Shown here piece after piece: positions 31,878-41,917 of a stretch of 64,000 bases of DNA. The DNA comes from Streptococcus sp. 2342 (lineage in GTDB: Bacteria > Bacillota > Bacilli > Lactobacillales > Streptococcaceae). Below the pieces are notes generated by a model, which worked only from the letters and a program-made list of their open reading frames with translations, did not search any database and had not been told where the DNA came from. The number at the start of each line of letters is the position of its first letter. The first letter of the stretch is position 1. Both the position numbers and the translations under genes were made by a program. Location: contig NZ_VMLR01000013.1 of assembly GCF_013276795.1 (NCBI RefSeq), positions 16,096 through 80,095 of the forward strand, in the 5' to 3' direction.

Positions 31878-34031
31878 ATGAAATTTGGGAAACGTCACTA
31901 TCGTCCGCAGGTGGATCAGATGGACTGCGGTGTAGCTTCATTAGCCATGGTTTTTGGCTACTATGGTAGTTATTATTCTTTGGCTCACTTGCGAGAATTG
32001 GCCAAGACGACCATGGATGGGACGACGGCCTTGGGCTTGGTCAAGGTGGCAGAGGAGATTGGCTTTGAGACGCGAGCCATTAAGGCGGATATGACGCTTT
32101 TTGACTTGCCAGATTTGACTTTTCCTTTTGTTACCCATGTGCTTAAGGAAGGAAAATTGCTCCACTACTATGTGGTGACTGGGCAGGATAAGGATAGCAT
32201 TCATATTGCCGATCCAGATCCTGGGGTGAAATTGACCAAACTGCCACGTGAGCGTTTTGCGGAAGAATGGACAGGAGTGACTCTTTTTATGGCACCTAGT
32301 CCAGACTACAAGCCTCATAAGGATCAAAAGAATGGCCTGCTCTCTTTTATCCCTATATTAGTGAAGCAGCGTGGCTTGATTGCCAATATCGTTTTGGCGA
32401 CACTCTTGGTAACCTTGATTAATATTGTGGGTTCTTATTATCTGCAGTCTATCATTGATACCTATGTGCCAGATCAGATGCGTTCGACGCTTGGGATTAT
32501 TTCTATTGGGCTGGTTATCGTCTATATTCTCCAGCAGATTTTGTCTTACGCTCAGGAGTATCTCTTACTTGTTTTGGGGCAACGCTTGTCGATTGATGTG
32601 ATTTTGTCCTATATCAAGCATGTTTTTCACCTGCCTATGTCCTTCTTTGCGACACGTAGAACAGGGGAAATCGTGTCTCGTTTCACAGATGCCAACAGTA
32701 TCATTGATGCGCTGGCTTCGACCATTCTTTCGATTTTCCTAGATGTGTCAACGGTTGTCATTATTTCCCTTGTTTTATTTTCACAAAATACCAATCTCTT
32801 TTTCATGACCTTATTGGCACTTCCTATCTACACAGTGATTATCTTTGCCTTTATGAAGCCTTTTGAAAAGATGAATCGGGATACCATGGAAGCCAATGCG
32901 GTTCTGTCTTCTTCTATCATCGAGGACATCAACGGTATTGAGACTATTAAGTCCTTGACCAGTGAAAGTCAGCGTTACCAAAAAATTGACAAGGAATTTG
33001 TGGATTATCTGAAGAAATCCTTTACCTATAGTCGGGCAGAGAGTCAGCAAAAGGCTCTGAAAAAGGTTGCCCATCTCTTGCTTAATGTCGGCATTCTCTG
33101 GATGGGAGCTGTTCTGGTCATGGATGGCAAGATGAGTTTGGGGCAGTTGATTACCTATAATACCTTGCTGGTTTACTTTACCAATCCTTTGGAAAATATC
33201 ATCAATCTGCAAACCAAGCTTCAGACAGCGCAGGTTGCCAATAACCGTCTAAATGAAGTGTATCTAGTAGCTTCTGAGTTTGAGGAGAAGAAAACAGTTG
33301 AGGATTTGAGCTTGATGAAGGGAGATATGACCTTCAAGCAGGTTCATTACAAGTATGGCTATGGTCGAGACGTCTTGTCGGATATCAATTTAACCGTTCC
33401 CCAAGGGTCTAAGGTGGCTTTTGTGGGGATTTCAGGGTCAGGTAAGACGACTTTGGCCAAGATGATGGTTAATTTTTACGACCCAAGTCAGGGAGAGATT
33501 AGTCTGGGTGGTGTCAATCTCAATCAGATTGATAAAAAAGCCCTGCGTCAGTATATCAACTATCTGCCTCAACAGCCCTATGTCTTTAACGGAACGATTT
33601 TGGAGAATCTTCTCCTTGGAGCCAAGGATGGGACGACACAGGAAGATATCTTACGGGCGGTTGAGTTGGCAGAGATTCGGGAGGATATCGAGCGCATGCC
33701 CCTGAATTACCAGACAGAATTGACTTCGGATGGGGCAGGGATCTCAGGTGGTCAACGTCAGAGAATTGCTCTGGCGCGTGCTCTCTTGACAGATGCGCCT
33801 GTTCTGATATTGGATGAGGCAACTAGCAGTTTGGATATTTTGACAGAGAAGCGGATTGTGGATAATCTCATGGCTTTAGATAAGACCTTGATTTTCATCG
33901 CTCACCGCTTGACCATTGCTGAGCGGACAGAGAAGGTTGTTGTCTTGGATCAGGGCAAGATTGTTGAAGAAGGAAATCATGCTGATTTGCTTGCACAGGG
34001 TGGATTTTATGCCCATTTGGTAAATAGCTAG
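31878..34031 (+). CDS. comA: Competence peptide ABC exporter/peptidase ComA
   Basis: 717 residues. The N-terminal C39 peptidase has C17 (QMDCGVASL), H96 (LLHYYVV) and D112, and cuts double-glycine leaders. A six-helix transporter domain follows (about 160-440), then an ATPase with Walker A (GISGSGKTT), signature ISGGQRQR and Walker B (VLILDEATSS). It exports competence pheromone with ComB and, as known in pneumococci, can also process Blp peptides. The start at 31878 is preferred over 31872 because GGAG would be only 2 bases from the latter, and because it puts the cysteine at 17. Confidence 0.96.
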   Translation: MKFGKRHYRPQVDQMDCGVASLAMVFGYYGSYYSLAHLRELAKTTMDGTTALGLVKVAEEIGFETRAIKADMTLFDLPDLTFPFVTHVLKEGKLLHYYVVTGQDKDSIHIADPDPGVKLTKLPRERFAEEWTGVTLFMAPSPDYKPHKDQKNGLLSFIPILVKQRGLIANIVLATLLVTLINIVGSYYLQSIIDTYVPDQMRSTLGIISIGLVIVYILQQILSYAQEYLLLVLGQRLSIDVILSYIKHVFHLPMSFFATRRTGEIVSRFTDANSIIDALASTILSIFLDVSTVVIISLVLFSQNTNLFFMTLLALPIYTVIIFAFMKPFEKMNRDTMEANAVLSSSIIEDINGIETIKSLTSESQRYQKIDKEFVDYLKKSFTYSRAESQQKALKKVAHLLLNVGILWMGAVLVMDGKMSLGQLITYNTLLVYFTNPLENIINLQTKLQTAQVANNRLNEVYLVASEFEEKKTVEDLSLMKGDMTFKQVHYKYGYGRDVLSDINLTVPQGSKVAFVGISGSGKTTLAKMMVNFYDPSQGEISLGGVNLNQIDKKALRQYINYLPQQPYVFNGTILENLLLGAKDGTTQEDILRAVELAEIREDIERMPLNYQTELTSDGAGISGGQRQRIALARALLTDAPVLILDEATSSLDILTEKRIVDNLMALDKTLIFIAHRLTIAERTEKVVVLDQGKIVEEGNHADLLAQGGFYAHLVNS

Positions 34032-34043
34032 AAAGAGGAGAGG

Positions 34044-35393
34044 ATGAAACCAGAATTTTTAGAAAGTGCGGAGTTTTATAATCGTCGTTACCATAATTTT
34101 TCCAGTCGGGTGATTGTACCCATGTCCCTTCTGCTTGTGTTTTTATTTGGATTTGCAACATTTGCAGAGAAGGAGATGAGTTTGTCTACTAGAGCTACTG
34201 TCGAGCCTAGTCGTGTCCTTGCAAGTATCCAGTCTACTAGCAACAATCGTATTCTTGTCAATCATCTGGAAGAAAATAAGCTGGTTAAAAAGGGAGAACT
34301 GTTAGTTCAATATCAAGAAGGGGCAGAGGGTGTCCAAGCGGAGTCTTATGCCAGTCAGTTGGACATGCTTAAGGATCAAAAAAAGCAATTGGAGTATTTG
34401 CAAAAGAGCCTGCAAGAAGGGGAGAACCACTTTCCAGAGGAGGATAAGTTTGGCTACCAAGCCACCTTTCGCGACTACATCAGTCAAGCAGGCAGTCTTA
34501 GGGCTAGTACATCGCAACAAAATGAGACCATCGCGTCCCAGAATGCAGCAGCTAGCCAAACCCAAGCTGAAATCGGGAACCTCATCAGTCAAACAGAAGC
34601 TAAAATTCGCGATTACCAGACAGCTAAGTCAGCTATTGAAACAGGTGCTTCCTTGGCCAGTCAGAATCTAGCCTACTCTCTCTACCAGTCCTACAAGTCT
34701 CAGGGTGAGGAAAATCCGCAAGCTAAAGCTCAGGCTGTTGCGCAGGTTGAAGCACAGCTTTCTCAGTTAGAATCCAGTCTTGCTACTTACCGTGTCCAGT
34801 ATGCAGGTTCAGGTACCCAGCAAGCCTATGCGTCAGGCTTAAGCAGTCAATTGGAGTCTCTCAAATCCCAACACTTAGCAAAGGTTGGTCAGGAATTGAC
34901 CCTTCTAGACCAGAAAATCTTGGAGGTGGAGTCAGGTAAGAAGGTACAGGGAAATCTTTTAGACAAGGGGAAAATTACGGCGAGTGAGGATGGGGTGCTT
35001 CATCTTAATCCTGAGACCAGTGATTCTACCATGGTTGCAGAAGGTGCCTTACTAGCCCAACTCTATCCGTCCTTGGAAAAAGAAGGGAATGCCAAACTTA
35101 CAGCTTATCTAAGTTCCAAAGATGTTGCTAGAGTCAAGGTCGGTGATTCTGTTCGCTATATGACGACTCATGATGCCAAGAATCAAATTTTCTTGGATTC
35201 TACGATTACAAGTATTGATGCGACAGCTACCAAGACTGAAAAAGGGAATTTCTTTAAAATCGAGGCGGAGACTAATCTAACTTCGGAGCAGGCTGAAAAA
35301 CTTCGGTACGGGGTGGAAGGTCGTCTGCAGATGATTACGGGCAAGAAAAGTTACCTACGTTATTATTTGGATCAATTTTTGAACAAAGAGTAA
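34044..35393 (+). CDS. comB: Competence peptide export accessory protein ComB
   Basis: 449 residues. One N-terminal membrane helix (about 21-42), a long coiled-coil region rich in Gln/Ser/Ala (about 90-290) and a membrane-fusion (HlyD-like) C-terminal part. It forms the export complex with ComA, 12 bases downstream of comA. GAGGAGAGG precedes the ATG. Confidence 0.95.
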   Translation: MKPEFLESAEFYNRRYHNFSSRVIVPMSLLLVFLFGFATFAEKEMSLSTRATVEPSRVLASIQSTSNNRILVNHLEENKLVKKGELLVQYQEGAEGVQAESYASQLDMLKDQKKQLEYLQKSLQEGENHFPEEDKFGYQATFRDYISQAGSLRASTSQQNETIASQNAAASQTQAEIGNLISQTEAKIRDYQTAKSAIETGASLASQNLAYSLYQSYKSQGEENPQAKAQAVAQVEAQLSQLESSLATYRVQYAGSGTQQAYASGLSSQLESLKSQHLAKVGQELTLLDQKILEVESGKKVQGNLLDKGKITASEDGVLHLNPETSDSTMVAEGALLAQLYPSLEKEGNAKLTAYLSSKDVARVKVGDSVRYMTTHDAKNQIFLDSTITSIDATATKTEKGNFFKIEAETNLTSEQAEKLRYGVEGRLQMITGKKSYLRYYLDQFLNKE

Positions 35394-35413
35394 TGTTCGT
35401 GTTTTTGGAGTTA

Positions 35414-35519
35414 ATGCTCAATGAAAATCAAAGAGCAAACTAGGAAGCTAGCCGCAGGCTGTACTTGAGTACGGCAAGGTGAAGCTGACGTGGTTTGAAT
35501 TTGATTTTCGAAGAGTATA
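35414..35519 (-). repeat. BOX element (A-C), reverse orientation
   Basis: CTCAATGAAAATCAAAGAGC at the left and GATTTTCGAAGAGTATAA at the right, without boxB. It separates comB from the purine operon promoter. Confidence 0.88.
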
Positions 35520-35589
35520 AATGATTTTAAAACTGTGAGAAAGATCCTTCTTGCAGTTTTTTCTTTATGATTTTTGAGGTTACCACGTT

Positions 35590-35636
35590 ATTTATTCGGT
35601 TAAATTCTTGTAATTTTAGGTTTTTTATGGTAGAAT
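35590..35636 (+). promoter_or_regulatory. purC promoter with candidate PurBox
   Basis: -35 TTGTAA (35608-35613), 17 bases, -10 TAGAAT (35631-35636). Just upstream, TTATTCGGTTAAAT resembles the reverse of the PurR box (AWWWCCGAACWWT) with two mismatches. PurR control of purine genes is known in this group, but this particular site is only a candidate. Confidence 0.45.
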
Positions 35637-35668
35637 GTGCTCAAGTAATACGAAAGGCGAACTTTAAA

Positions 35669-36376
35669 ATGTCAAAACAATTGATCTATTCGGGAAAAGC
35701 TAAAGATATCTATACAACTGAGGATGAAAATCTTATTATTTCAACTTACAAGGACCAGGCGACTGCTTTCAATGGTGTTAAGAAGGAGCAGATTGCGGGC
35801 AAGGGAGTGTTGAATAATCAGATTTCATCTTTTATTTTTGAGAAATTAAATGCGGCTGGTGTGGCGACTCACTTTGTGGAGAAGCTTTCAGACACGGAAC
35901 AACTCAATAAAAAGGTTAAGATTATTCCTTTGGAAGTCGTGCTCCGCAACTATACTGCTGGCTCCTTTTCAAAACGTTTTGGTGTGGATGAGGGAATTGC
36001 CTTGGAGACTCCGATTGTCGAATTTTACTACAAAAATGATGATTTGGATGATCCATTTATCAATGACGAGCATGTGAAATTCCTACAGATTGCGGATGAC
36101 AAGCAAATCGTCTACTTGAAGGAAGAAACGCGTCGTATTAATGAACTTTTGAAGGTCTGGTTTGCTGAGATTGGGCTTAAGTTGATTGATTTTAAGCTAG
36201 AGTTCGGTTTTGACAAGGATGGCAAGATTATCTTGGCAGATGAATTTTCACCAGATAACTGCCGTTTGTGGGATGCAGATGGCAACCACATGGATAAGGA
36301 TGTTTTCCGTAGGGGATTAGGAGAGCTAACAGACGTTTATGAGATTGTTTGGGAAAAGTTGAAGGAATTGAAATAA
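35669..36376 (+). CDS. purC: SAICAR synthetase
   Basis: 235 residues. Motifs: [39 protein letters not shown]. It joins CAIR and aspartate to SAICAR with ATP. The start at 35669 gives the standard [12 protein letters not shown]; the ribosome site (AAAGG) is 12 bases away and weak. First gene of the purine cluster. Confidence 0.96.
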   Translation: MSKQLIYSGKAKDIYTTEDENLIISTYKDQATAFNGVKKEQIAGKGVLNNQISSFIFEKLNAAGVATHFVEKLSDTEQLNKKVKIIPLEVVLRNYTAGSFSKRFGVDEGIALETPIVEFYYKNDDLDDPFINDEHVKFLQIADDKQIVYLKEETRRINELLKVWFAEIGLKLIDFKLEFGFDKDGKIILADEFSPDNCRLWDADGNHMDKDVFRRGLGELTDVYEIVWEKLKELK

Positions 36377-36443
36377 TCTATTTGCAAGACTCTCAAGGTC
36401 ATTTGGAAACATTGCAAGAGCTGAAATAAAGGAATAAGAATTG

Positions 36444-39400
36444 ATGGATAAACGTATTTTTGTTGAAAAAAAGGCTGATTTTCAGGTCAAGTCAGAGAGT
36501 TTGGTTAGAGAACTCCAGCATAACTTGGGACTTTCAAGCTTGAAAAGTATTCGCATCGTGCAAGTGTATGATGTCTTTGACTTGGTTGAGGACTTGTTTG
36601 CACCTGCAGAGAAGCACATATTCTCTGAGCAGGTGACAGACCATGTTTTGGATGAAGTAGCTGTGCAGGCGGATCTTGCCAACTATGCTTTCTTTGCCAT
36701 TGAAAGCCTACCAGGGCAGTTTGACCAGCGTGCAGCATCTTCGCAGGAAGCCTTGCTTTTACTAGGAAGTTCGACTGATGTAACGGTTAATACAGCCCAA
36801 CTTTACTTGGTGAATAAAGATATTGATGCGGCTGAGTTGGAAGCGGTCAAGAACTATCTGCTCAACCCAGTTGATTCTCGTTTCAAGGACATCACGGTAG
36901 GGATTGCCAAGCAGGAATTTTCAGAGTCAGACAAGACCATTCCAAAATTGACTTTCTTTGAAAGCTATACGGCAGAAGACTTTGCTCGCTACAAGGCCGA
37001 GCAAGGGATGGCCATGGAAGTGGATGATTTACTCTTTATCCAAGACTATTTCAAGTCAATCGGGCGCGTGCCGACGGAAACAGAACTCAAGGTTTTGGAC
37101 ACTTACTGGTCTGACCACTGCCGTCACACGACTTTTGAGACAGAGTTGAAACACATCGACTTTTCAGCTTCTAAATTCCAAAAACAATTGCAGTCAACCT
37201 ATGACAAGTATATTACCATGCGTGAGGAGTTGGGGCGTTCTGAAAAACCGCAAACCTTGATGGATATGGCGACTATTTTCGGTCGTTATGAGCGTGCTAA
37301 TGGACGTTTGGACGACATGGAAGTATCAGACGAAATCAATGCCTGTTCGGTTGAAATCGAAGTGGACGTTGATGGTGTGAAAGAGCCATGGCTCCTAATG
37401 TTCAAGAATGAAACTCACAACCACCCAACGGAAATTGAGCCATTTGGTGGGGCGGCTACTTGTATCGGTGGTGCTATTCGTGACCCATTGTCAGGACGTT
37501 CATACGTTTACCAAGCTATGCGTATCTCAGGTGCCGGTGATATTACAGCACCGATTTCGGAAACGCGTGCTGGGAAATTACCACAACAGGTCATTTCTAA
37601 GACAGCGGCTCATGGTTATTCTTCATACGGTAACCAAATTGGGCTTGCGACGACCTACGTTCGTGAATACTTCCACCCAGGCTTTGTAGCTAAACGTATG
37701 GAACTTGGTGCCGTTGTTGGTGCGGCTCCTAAGGGCAATGTCGTTCGTGAAAAACCGGAAGCGGGAGATGTGATTATTCTCCTTGGAGGTAAGACTGGAC
37801 GTGATGGTGTCGGTGGTGCGACAGGTTCTTCTAAGGTTCAAACAGTTGAGTCAGTTGAGACTGCTGGTGCTGAGGTTCAAAAAGGGAATGCCATCGAAGA
37901 ACGCAAGATTCAACGCCTTTTCCGTAATGGCCAAGTAACACGTCTTATCAAGAAGTCTAATGACTTTGGTGCTGGTGGTGTCTGTGTGGCTATCGGTGAA
38001 TTGGCAGACGGTCTTGAAATCGACCTCAACAAGGTTCCTCTTAAATACCAAGGCTTGAATGGTACAGAAATTGCCATCTCTGAATCACAAGAACGGATGG
38101 CGGTTGTGGTTCGTCCTGAAGATGTGGATGCCTTCGTTACTGAATGTAACAAAGAAAATATTGACGCTGTTGTTGTGGCGACAGTGACTGAAAAACCAAA
38201 TCTTGTCATGCACTGGAATGGTGAAACCATTGTCGACTTGGAACGTTGTTTCCTTGATACTAATGGTGTACGTGTTGTGGTAGATGCTAAGGTCGTTGAC
38301 AAGGATGTCAAGCTTCCAGAAGAACGTCAAACATCTGCTGAAACCCTTGAAGCGGATACTCTTGAAGTCTTGTCTGATCTCAACCATGTGAGTCAAAAAG
38401 GCTTGCAGACCATCTTTGACTGTTCGGTCGGTCGTTCTACAGTCAACCATCCGCTTGGTGGTCGCTACCAACTCACACCGACTGAGGCTTCTGTGCAGAA
38501 ATTGCCTGTACAACATGGTGTGACTCATACTGCCTCAGTCATGGCTCAAGGATTTAACCCTTATTTGGCAGAATGGTCTCCATACCACGGTGCTGCTTAT
38601 GCGGTTATCGAAGCTACGGCTCGTCTAGTAGCGACAGGTGCCAATTGGTCTAAGGCTCGCTTCTCTTACCAAGAGTACTTCGAGCGCATGGACAAACAAG
38701 CTGAGCGTTTCGGTCAGCCAGTAGCTGCTCTTCTAGGTTCTATCGAAGCTCAGATTCAGCTTGGCTTGCCATCTATCGGTGGGAAGGACTCTATGTCTGG
38801 TACCTTTGAAGAGTTGACGGTGCCACCAACCTTGGTTGCCTTTGGGGTAACGACAGCAGATAGCCGTAAGGTGCTCTCTCCAGAATTTAAAGTTGCTGGG
38901 GAAAACATCTACTACATCCCAGGTCAAGCTCTTGCTGCAGAGATTGATTTTGACTTGATTAAGTCTAACTTTGCTCAGTTTGAATCCCTTCAAAAGGCTC
39001 ACAAAGTAACAGCTGCTTTAGCTGTCAAATACGGCGGTGTGGTTGAAAGTTTGGCACTTGCTACTTTTGGAAATCATATCGGTGCAGAGGTAATCTTGCC
39101 TGAACTTGAAAGTTCTTTGACAGCACAATTGGGCGGATTTGTCTTCACATCTCCTGAAGAAATTGCTGGAGTAGAGAAAATCGGTCAAACAAGTGCAGAC
39201 TTTACACTCCTTGTCAACGGTGTGAAGCTAGATGGACACAAGCTTGACAGTGCCTTCCAAGGAAAACTGGAAAAAGTTTACCCAACAGAGTTTGCCCAAG
39301 CCAAAGAACTAGATGAAGTACCAGCTGTGGTATCAGATGTTGTGATTAAAGCAAAAGAAAAGGTTGAAAAACCTGTGGTTTACATCCCAGTCTTCCCAGG

Positions 39401-40169
39401 CACCAACTCGGAATATGACTCAGCCAAGGCCTTCGAAAAAGAAGGTGCAGAGGTTAACTTGGTACCATTTGTGACCTTGCATGAAGAAGCCATTGTCAAG
39501 TCAGTTGAAACTATGGTTGACAACATCGGCAAGGCTAACATCCTCTTCTTTGCAGGTGGTTTCTCAGCTGCGGACGAGCCAGATGGTTCAGCCAAGTTTA
39601 TCGTCAATATCCTGCTTAATGAAAAAGTCCGTGTGGCTATTGATAGCTTTATCGCCCGTGGTGGCTTAATTATCGGTATCTGTAATGGATTCCAGGCCTT
39701 GGTCAAATCAGGTCTTCTTCCATACGGGAACTTTGAGGATGCTACTAGTACTAGTCCAACCCTCTTCTACAATGATGCCAACCAACACGTGGCCAAGATG
39801 GTGGAAACCCGCATTGCCAATACCAACTCACCATGGTTGACTGGTGTGCAAGTGGGTGATATCCACGCCATTCCTGTTTCGCACGGTGAAGGGAAATTTG
39901 TCGTGACGGCCGAGGAATTTGCAGAGCTCCGTGACAATGGCCAAATTTTGAGCCAATACGTTGATTTTGACGGCAAACCAAGTATGGATTCTAAGTACAA
40001 TCCGAATGGTTCCGTCCATGCCATTGAAGGAATTACCAGCAAAAACGGTCAAATCATCGGTAAGATGGGCCACTCAGAACGTTATGAGGACGGTCTTTTC
40101 CAAAACATCCCAGGAAATAAAGACCAGCACCTGTTCGCGTCGGCGGTTAAATACTTTACTGGAAAATAA
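36444..40169 (+). CDS. purL: FGAM synthase, large single-chain type
   Basis: 1241 residues. It joins the synthetase domain and a C-terminal glutaminase in one chain, as in Gammaproteobacteria and streptococci, where Bacillus has separate PurS/Q/L. Motifs: DTYWSDHCRHTTF, NETHNHPTEIEPFGGAATC, and the glutaminase nucleophile in GICNGFQALV with GEGKF and HSERYEDG at the end. It converts FGAR to FGAM using glutamine and ATP. ATG 36444 follows AAAGGAA; an in-frame TTG lies one codon before. Confidence 0.96.
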   Translation: MDKRIFVEKKADFQVKSESLVRELQHNLGLSSLKSIRIVQVYDVFDLVEDLFAPAEKHIFSEQVTDHVLDEVAVQADLANYAFFAIESLPGQFDQRAASSQEALLLLGSSTDVTVNTAQLYLVNKDIDAAELEAVKNYLLNPVDSRFKDITVGIAKQEFSESDKTIPKLTFFESYTAEDFARYKAEQGMAMEVDDLLFIQDYFKSIGRVPTETELKVLDTYWSDHCRHTTFETELKHIDFSASKFQKQLQSTYDKYITMREELGRSEKPQTLMDMATIFGRYERANGRLDDMEVSDEINACSVEIEVDVDGVKEPWLLMFKNETHNHPTEIEPFGGAATCIGGAIRDPLSGRSYVYQAMRISGAGDITAPISETRAGKLPQQVISKTAAHGYSSYGNQIGLATTYVREYFHPGFVAKRMELGAVVGAAPKGNVVREKPEAGDVIILLGGKTGRDGVGGATGSSKVQTVESVETAGAEVQKGNAIEERKIQRLFRNGQVTRLIKKSNDFGAGGVCVAIGELADGLEIDLNKVPLKYQGLNGTEIAISESQERMAVVVRPEDVDAFVTECNKENIDAVVVATVTEKPNLVMHWNGETIVDLERCFLDTNGVRVVVDAKVVDKDVKLPEERQTSAETLEADTLEVLSDLNHVSQKGLQTIFDCSVGRSTVNHPLGGRYQLTPTEASVQKLPVQHGVTHTASVMAQGFNPYLAEWSPYHGAAYAVIEATARLVATGANWSKARFSYQEYFERMDKQAERFGQPVAALLGSIEAQIQLGLPSIGGKDSMSGTFEELTVPPTLVAFGVTTADSRKVLSPEFKVAGENIYYIPGQALAAEIDFDLIKSNFAQFESLQKAHKVTAALAVKYGGVVESLALATFGNHIGAEVILPELESSLTAQLGGFVFTSPEEIAGVEKIGQTSADFTLLVNGVKLDGHKLDSAFQGKLEKVYPTEFAQAKELDEVPAVVSDVVIKAKEKVEKPVVYIPVFPGTNSEYDSAKAFEKEGAEVNLVPFVTLHEEAIVKSVETMVDNIGKANILFFAGGFSAADEPDGSAKFIVNILLNEKVRVAIDSFIARGGLIIGICNGFQALVKSGLLPYGNFEDATSTSPTLFYNDANQHVAKMVETRIANTNSPWLTGVQVGDIHAIPVSHGEGKFVVTAEEFAELRDNGQILSQYVDFDGKPSMDSKYNPNGSVHAIEGITSKNGQIIGKMGHSERYEDGLFQNIPGNKDQHLFASAVKYFTGK

Positions 40170-40261
40170 GACTTGCAGATTTTCTAATAGATAGTATCTG
40201 CAATGTAAAAGTCATGTAGATCTAGCTCTTGGTGATTACAAATGAAAATTAGGTATAAAAA

Positions 40262-41704
40262 ATGACATACGAAGTAAAATCTCTTAATGAAGAATGTGGT
40301 GTTTTCGGTATCTGGGGACATCCAGATGCTGCTAAATTGACCTATTTTGGTCTCCATAGTCTTCAGCACCGTGGTCAGGAGGGGGCAGGAATCCTCTCCA
40401 ACGATCAGGGACAATTGAAGCGCCATCGTGACATGGGACTTCTATCAGAAGTGTTCAGAAATCCTGCTAACTTAGATAAATTGACAGGAACTGGTGCGAT
40501 TGGGCATGTTCGTTACGCGACTGCTGGCGAAGCTTCTGTAGATAATATCCAGCCCTTCCTCTTCCGTTTTCACGATATGCAGTTTGGCTTGGCTCATAAT
40601 GGAAATCTGACCAATGCAGCCTCTCTCAAGAAAGAATTGGAAGATAGAGGAGCGATTTTCAGTGCGACTTCGGACTCTGAAATCTTGGCTCACCTCATTC
40701 GTCGCAGTCACAATCCTAGTCTGATGGGCAAAATCAAGGAAGCGCTCAGTCTTGTCAAAGGTGGTTTTGCCTATATCTTGTTGTTTGAAGACAAGTTGAT
40801 TGCGGCTCTTGACCCTAATGGCTTCCGTCCGCTTTCGATCGGGAAAATGGCCAACGGAGCTGTGGTAGTTTCCTCTGAAACTTGTGCTTTTGAGGTTATT
40901 GGTGCAGAATGGATTCGCGATTTGAAGCCAGGTGAGATTGTGATCATTGATGACAAGGGCATCCAGTATGATAGCTATACAGATGATACCCAGCTGGCAA
41001 TTTGTTCTATGGAGTATATCTACTTTGCTCGGCCTGATTCTAACATTCATGGTGTCAATGTTCATACGGCTCGTAAACGTATGGGTGCCCAATTGGCGCG
41101 TGAATTCAAGCATGAGGCGGATATCGTGGTCGGTGTGCCCAATTCTTCCCTCAGCGCGGCTATGGGATTTGCGGAAGAGTCCGGGCTACCAAATGAAATG
41201 GGCCTCATCAAGAACCAATACACCCAACGTACCTTTATCCAACCGACTCAAGAATTGCGGGAGCAAGGGGTGCGGATGAAACTATCTGCTGTTTCTGGTG
41301 TTGTAAAAGGCAAGCGTGTGGTTATGATTGATGACTCTATTGTACGTGGAACAACCTCTCGTCGGATCGTTCAGCTCTTGAAAGAAGCGGGTGCAACTGA
41401 GGTTCACGTTGCTATTGGTAGTCCAGCGCTAGCTTATCCATGTTTCTACGGGATTGATATCCAGACCCGTCAGGAGCTAATTGCGGCCAATCATACGGTC
41501 GAAGAAACTCGCCAAATCATTGGTGCGGACAGTCTGACTTATCTTTCTGTTGAGGGGTTGATTGATTCAATTGGTATTGAAACAGATGCGCCAAATGGTG
41601 GTCTATGTGTCGCTTATTTTGATGGTGATTACCCAACGCCTCTCTACGACTATGAAGAAGACTATCGTAGAAGTTTGGAAGAAAAGACGAGTTTTTACAA
41701 ATAG
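40262..41704 (+). CDS. purF: Amidophosphoribosyltransferase
   Basis: 480 residues. A short propeptide precedes the nucleophile cysteine in NEECGVFGIWGH, followed by the glutaminase domain and a phosphoribosyltransferase domain with the PRPP loop VVMIDDSIVRGTTS. It makes 5-phosphoribosylamine, the committed step. No good ribosome site is visible before ATG 40262. The 92 bases after purL hold no feature I can identify. Confidence 0.96.
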   Translation: MTYEVKSLNEECGVFGIWGHPDAAKLTYFGLHSLQHRGQEGAGILSNDQGQLKRHRDMGLLSEVFRNPANLDKLTGTGAIGHVRYATAGEASVDNIQPFLFRFHDMQFGLAHNGNLTNAASLKKELEDRGAIFSATSDSEILAHLIRRSHNPSLMGKIKEALSLVKGGFAYILLFEDKLIAALDPNGFRPLSIGKMANGAVVVSSETCAFEVIGAEWIRDLKPGEIVIIDDKGIQYDSYTDDTQLAICSMEYIYFARPDSNIHGVNVHTARKRMGAQLAREFKHEADIVVGVPNSSLSAAMGFAEESGLPNEMGLIKNQYTQRTFIQPTQELREQGVRMKLSAVSGVVKGKRVVMIDDSIVRGTTSRRIVQLLKEAGATEVHVAIGSPALAYPCFYGIDIQTRQELIAANHTVEETRQIIGADSLTYLSVEGLIDSIGIETDAPNGGLCVAYFDGDYPTPLYDYEEDYRRSLEEKTSFYK

Positions 41705-41740
41705 ACAATAGATCCTCCATTAAAGAAAAGGAATATAAAA

Positions 41741-41785
41741 ATGGCAAATAAAAATGCTTATGCTCCACGTCTCACTACTGACTAA
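41741..41785 (+). CDS. 14-codon decoy frame copied from the purM start
   Basis: AAGAAAAGGAATATAAAA and ATGGCAAATAAAAATGCTTA copy the ribosome site and first codons of purM (41918), then diverge and stop after 14 codons. The segment between the two copies is 177 bases. It may be a leader peptide or only the trace of an insertion. Confidence 0.35.
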   Translation: MANKNAYAPRLTTD

Positions 41786-41846
41786 AAGCTAAAGCATTTG
41801 TCAGTAGACGCTTTCTCCTATGGGAACAAAGCTAGAGACCTGACTA

Positions 41847-41883
41847 GTATTTTTAGATAAAATAATTGTTTATCTAAAAATAC
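41847..41883. promoter_or_regulatory. Perfect 15-bp hairpin between purF and purM
   Basis: GTATTTTTAGATAAA and TTTATCTAAAAATAC around a 7-base loop. There is no T run after it. It lies inside the 177-base segment bounded by the duplicated purM start. Confidence 0.55.
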
Positions 41884-41917
41884 GTCGCAATCTTTCTCAA
41901 AGAAAAGGAACATAAAA

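Noticed and set aside
38085..38528. 147-residue minus-strand frame in purL
   Set aside because: Shadow of the highly biased purL coding sequence.
40472..41113. 213-residue minus-strand frame in purF
   Set aside because: Shadow frame with no start signals, opposite a well-supported gene.
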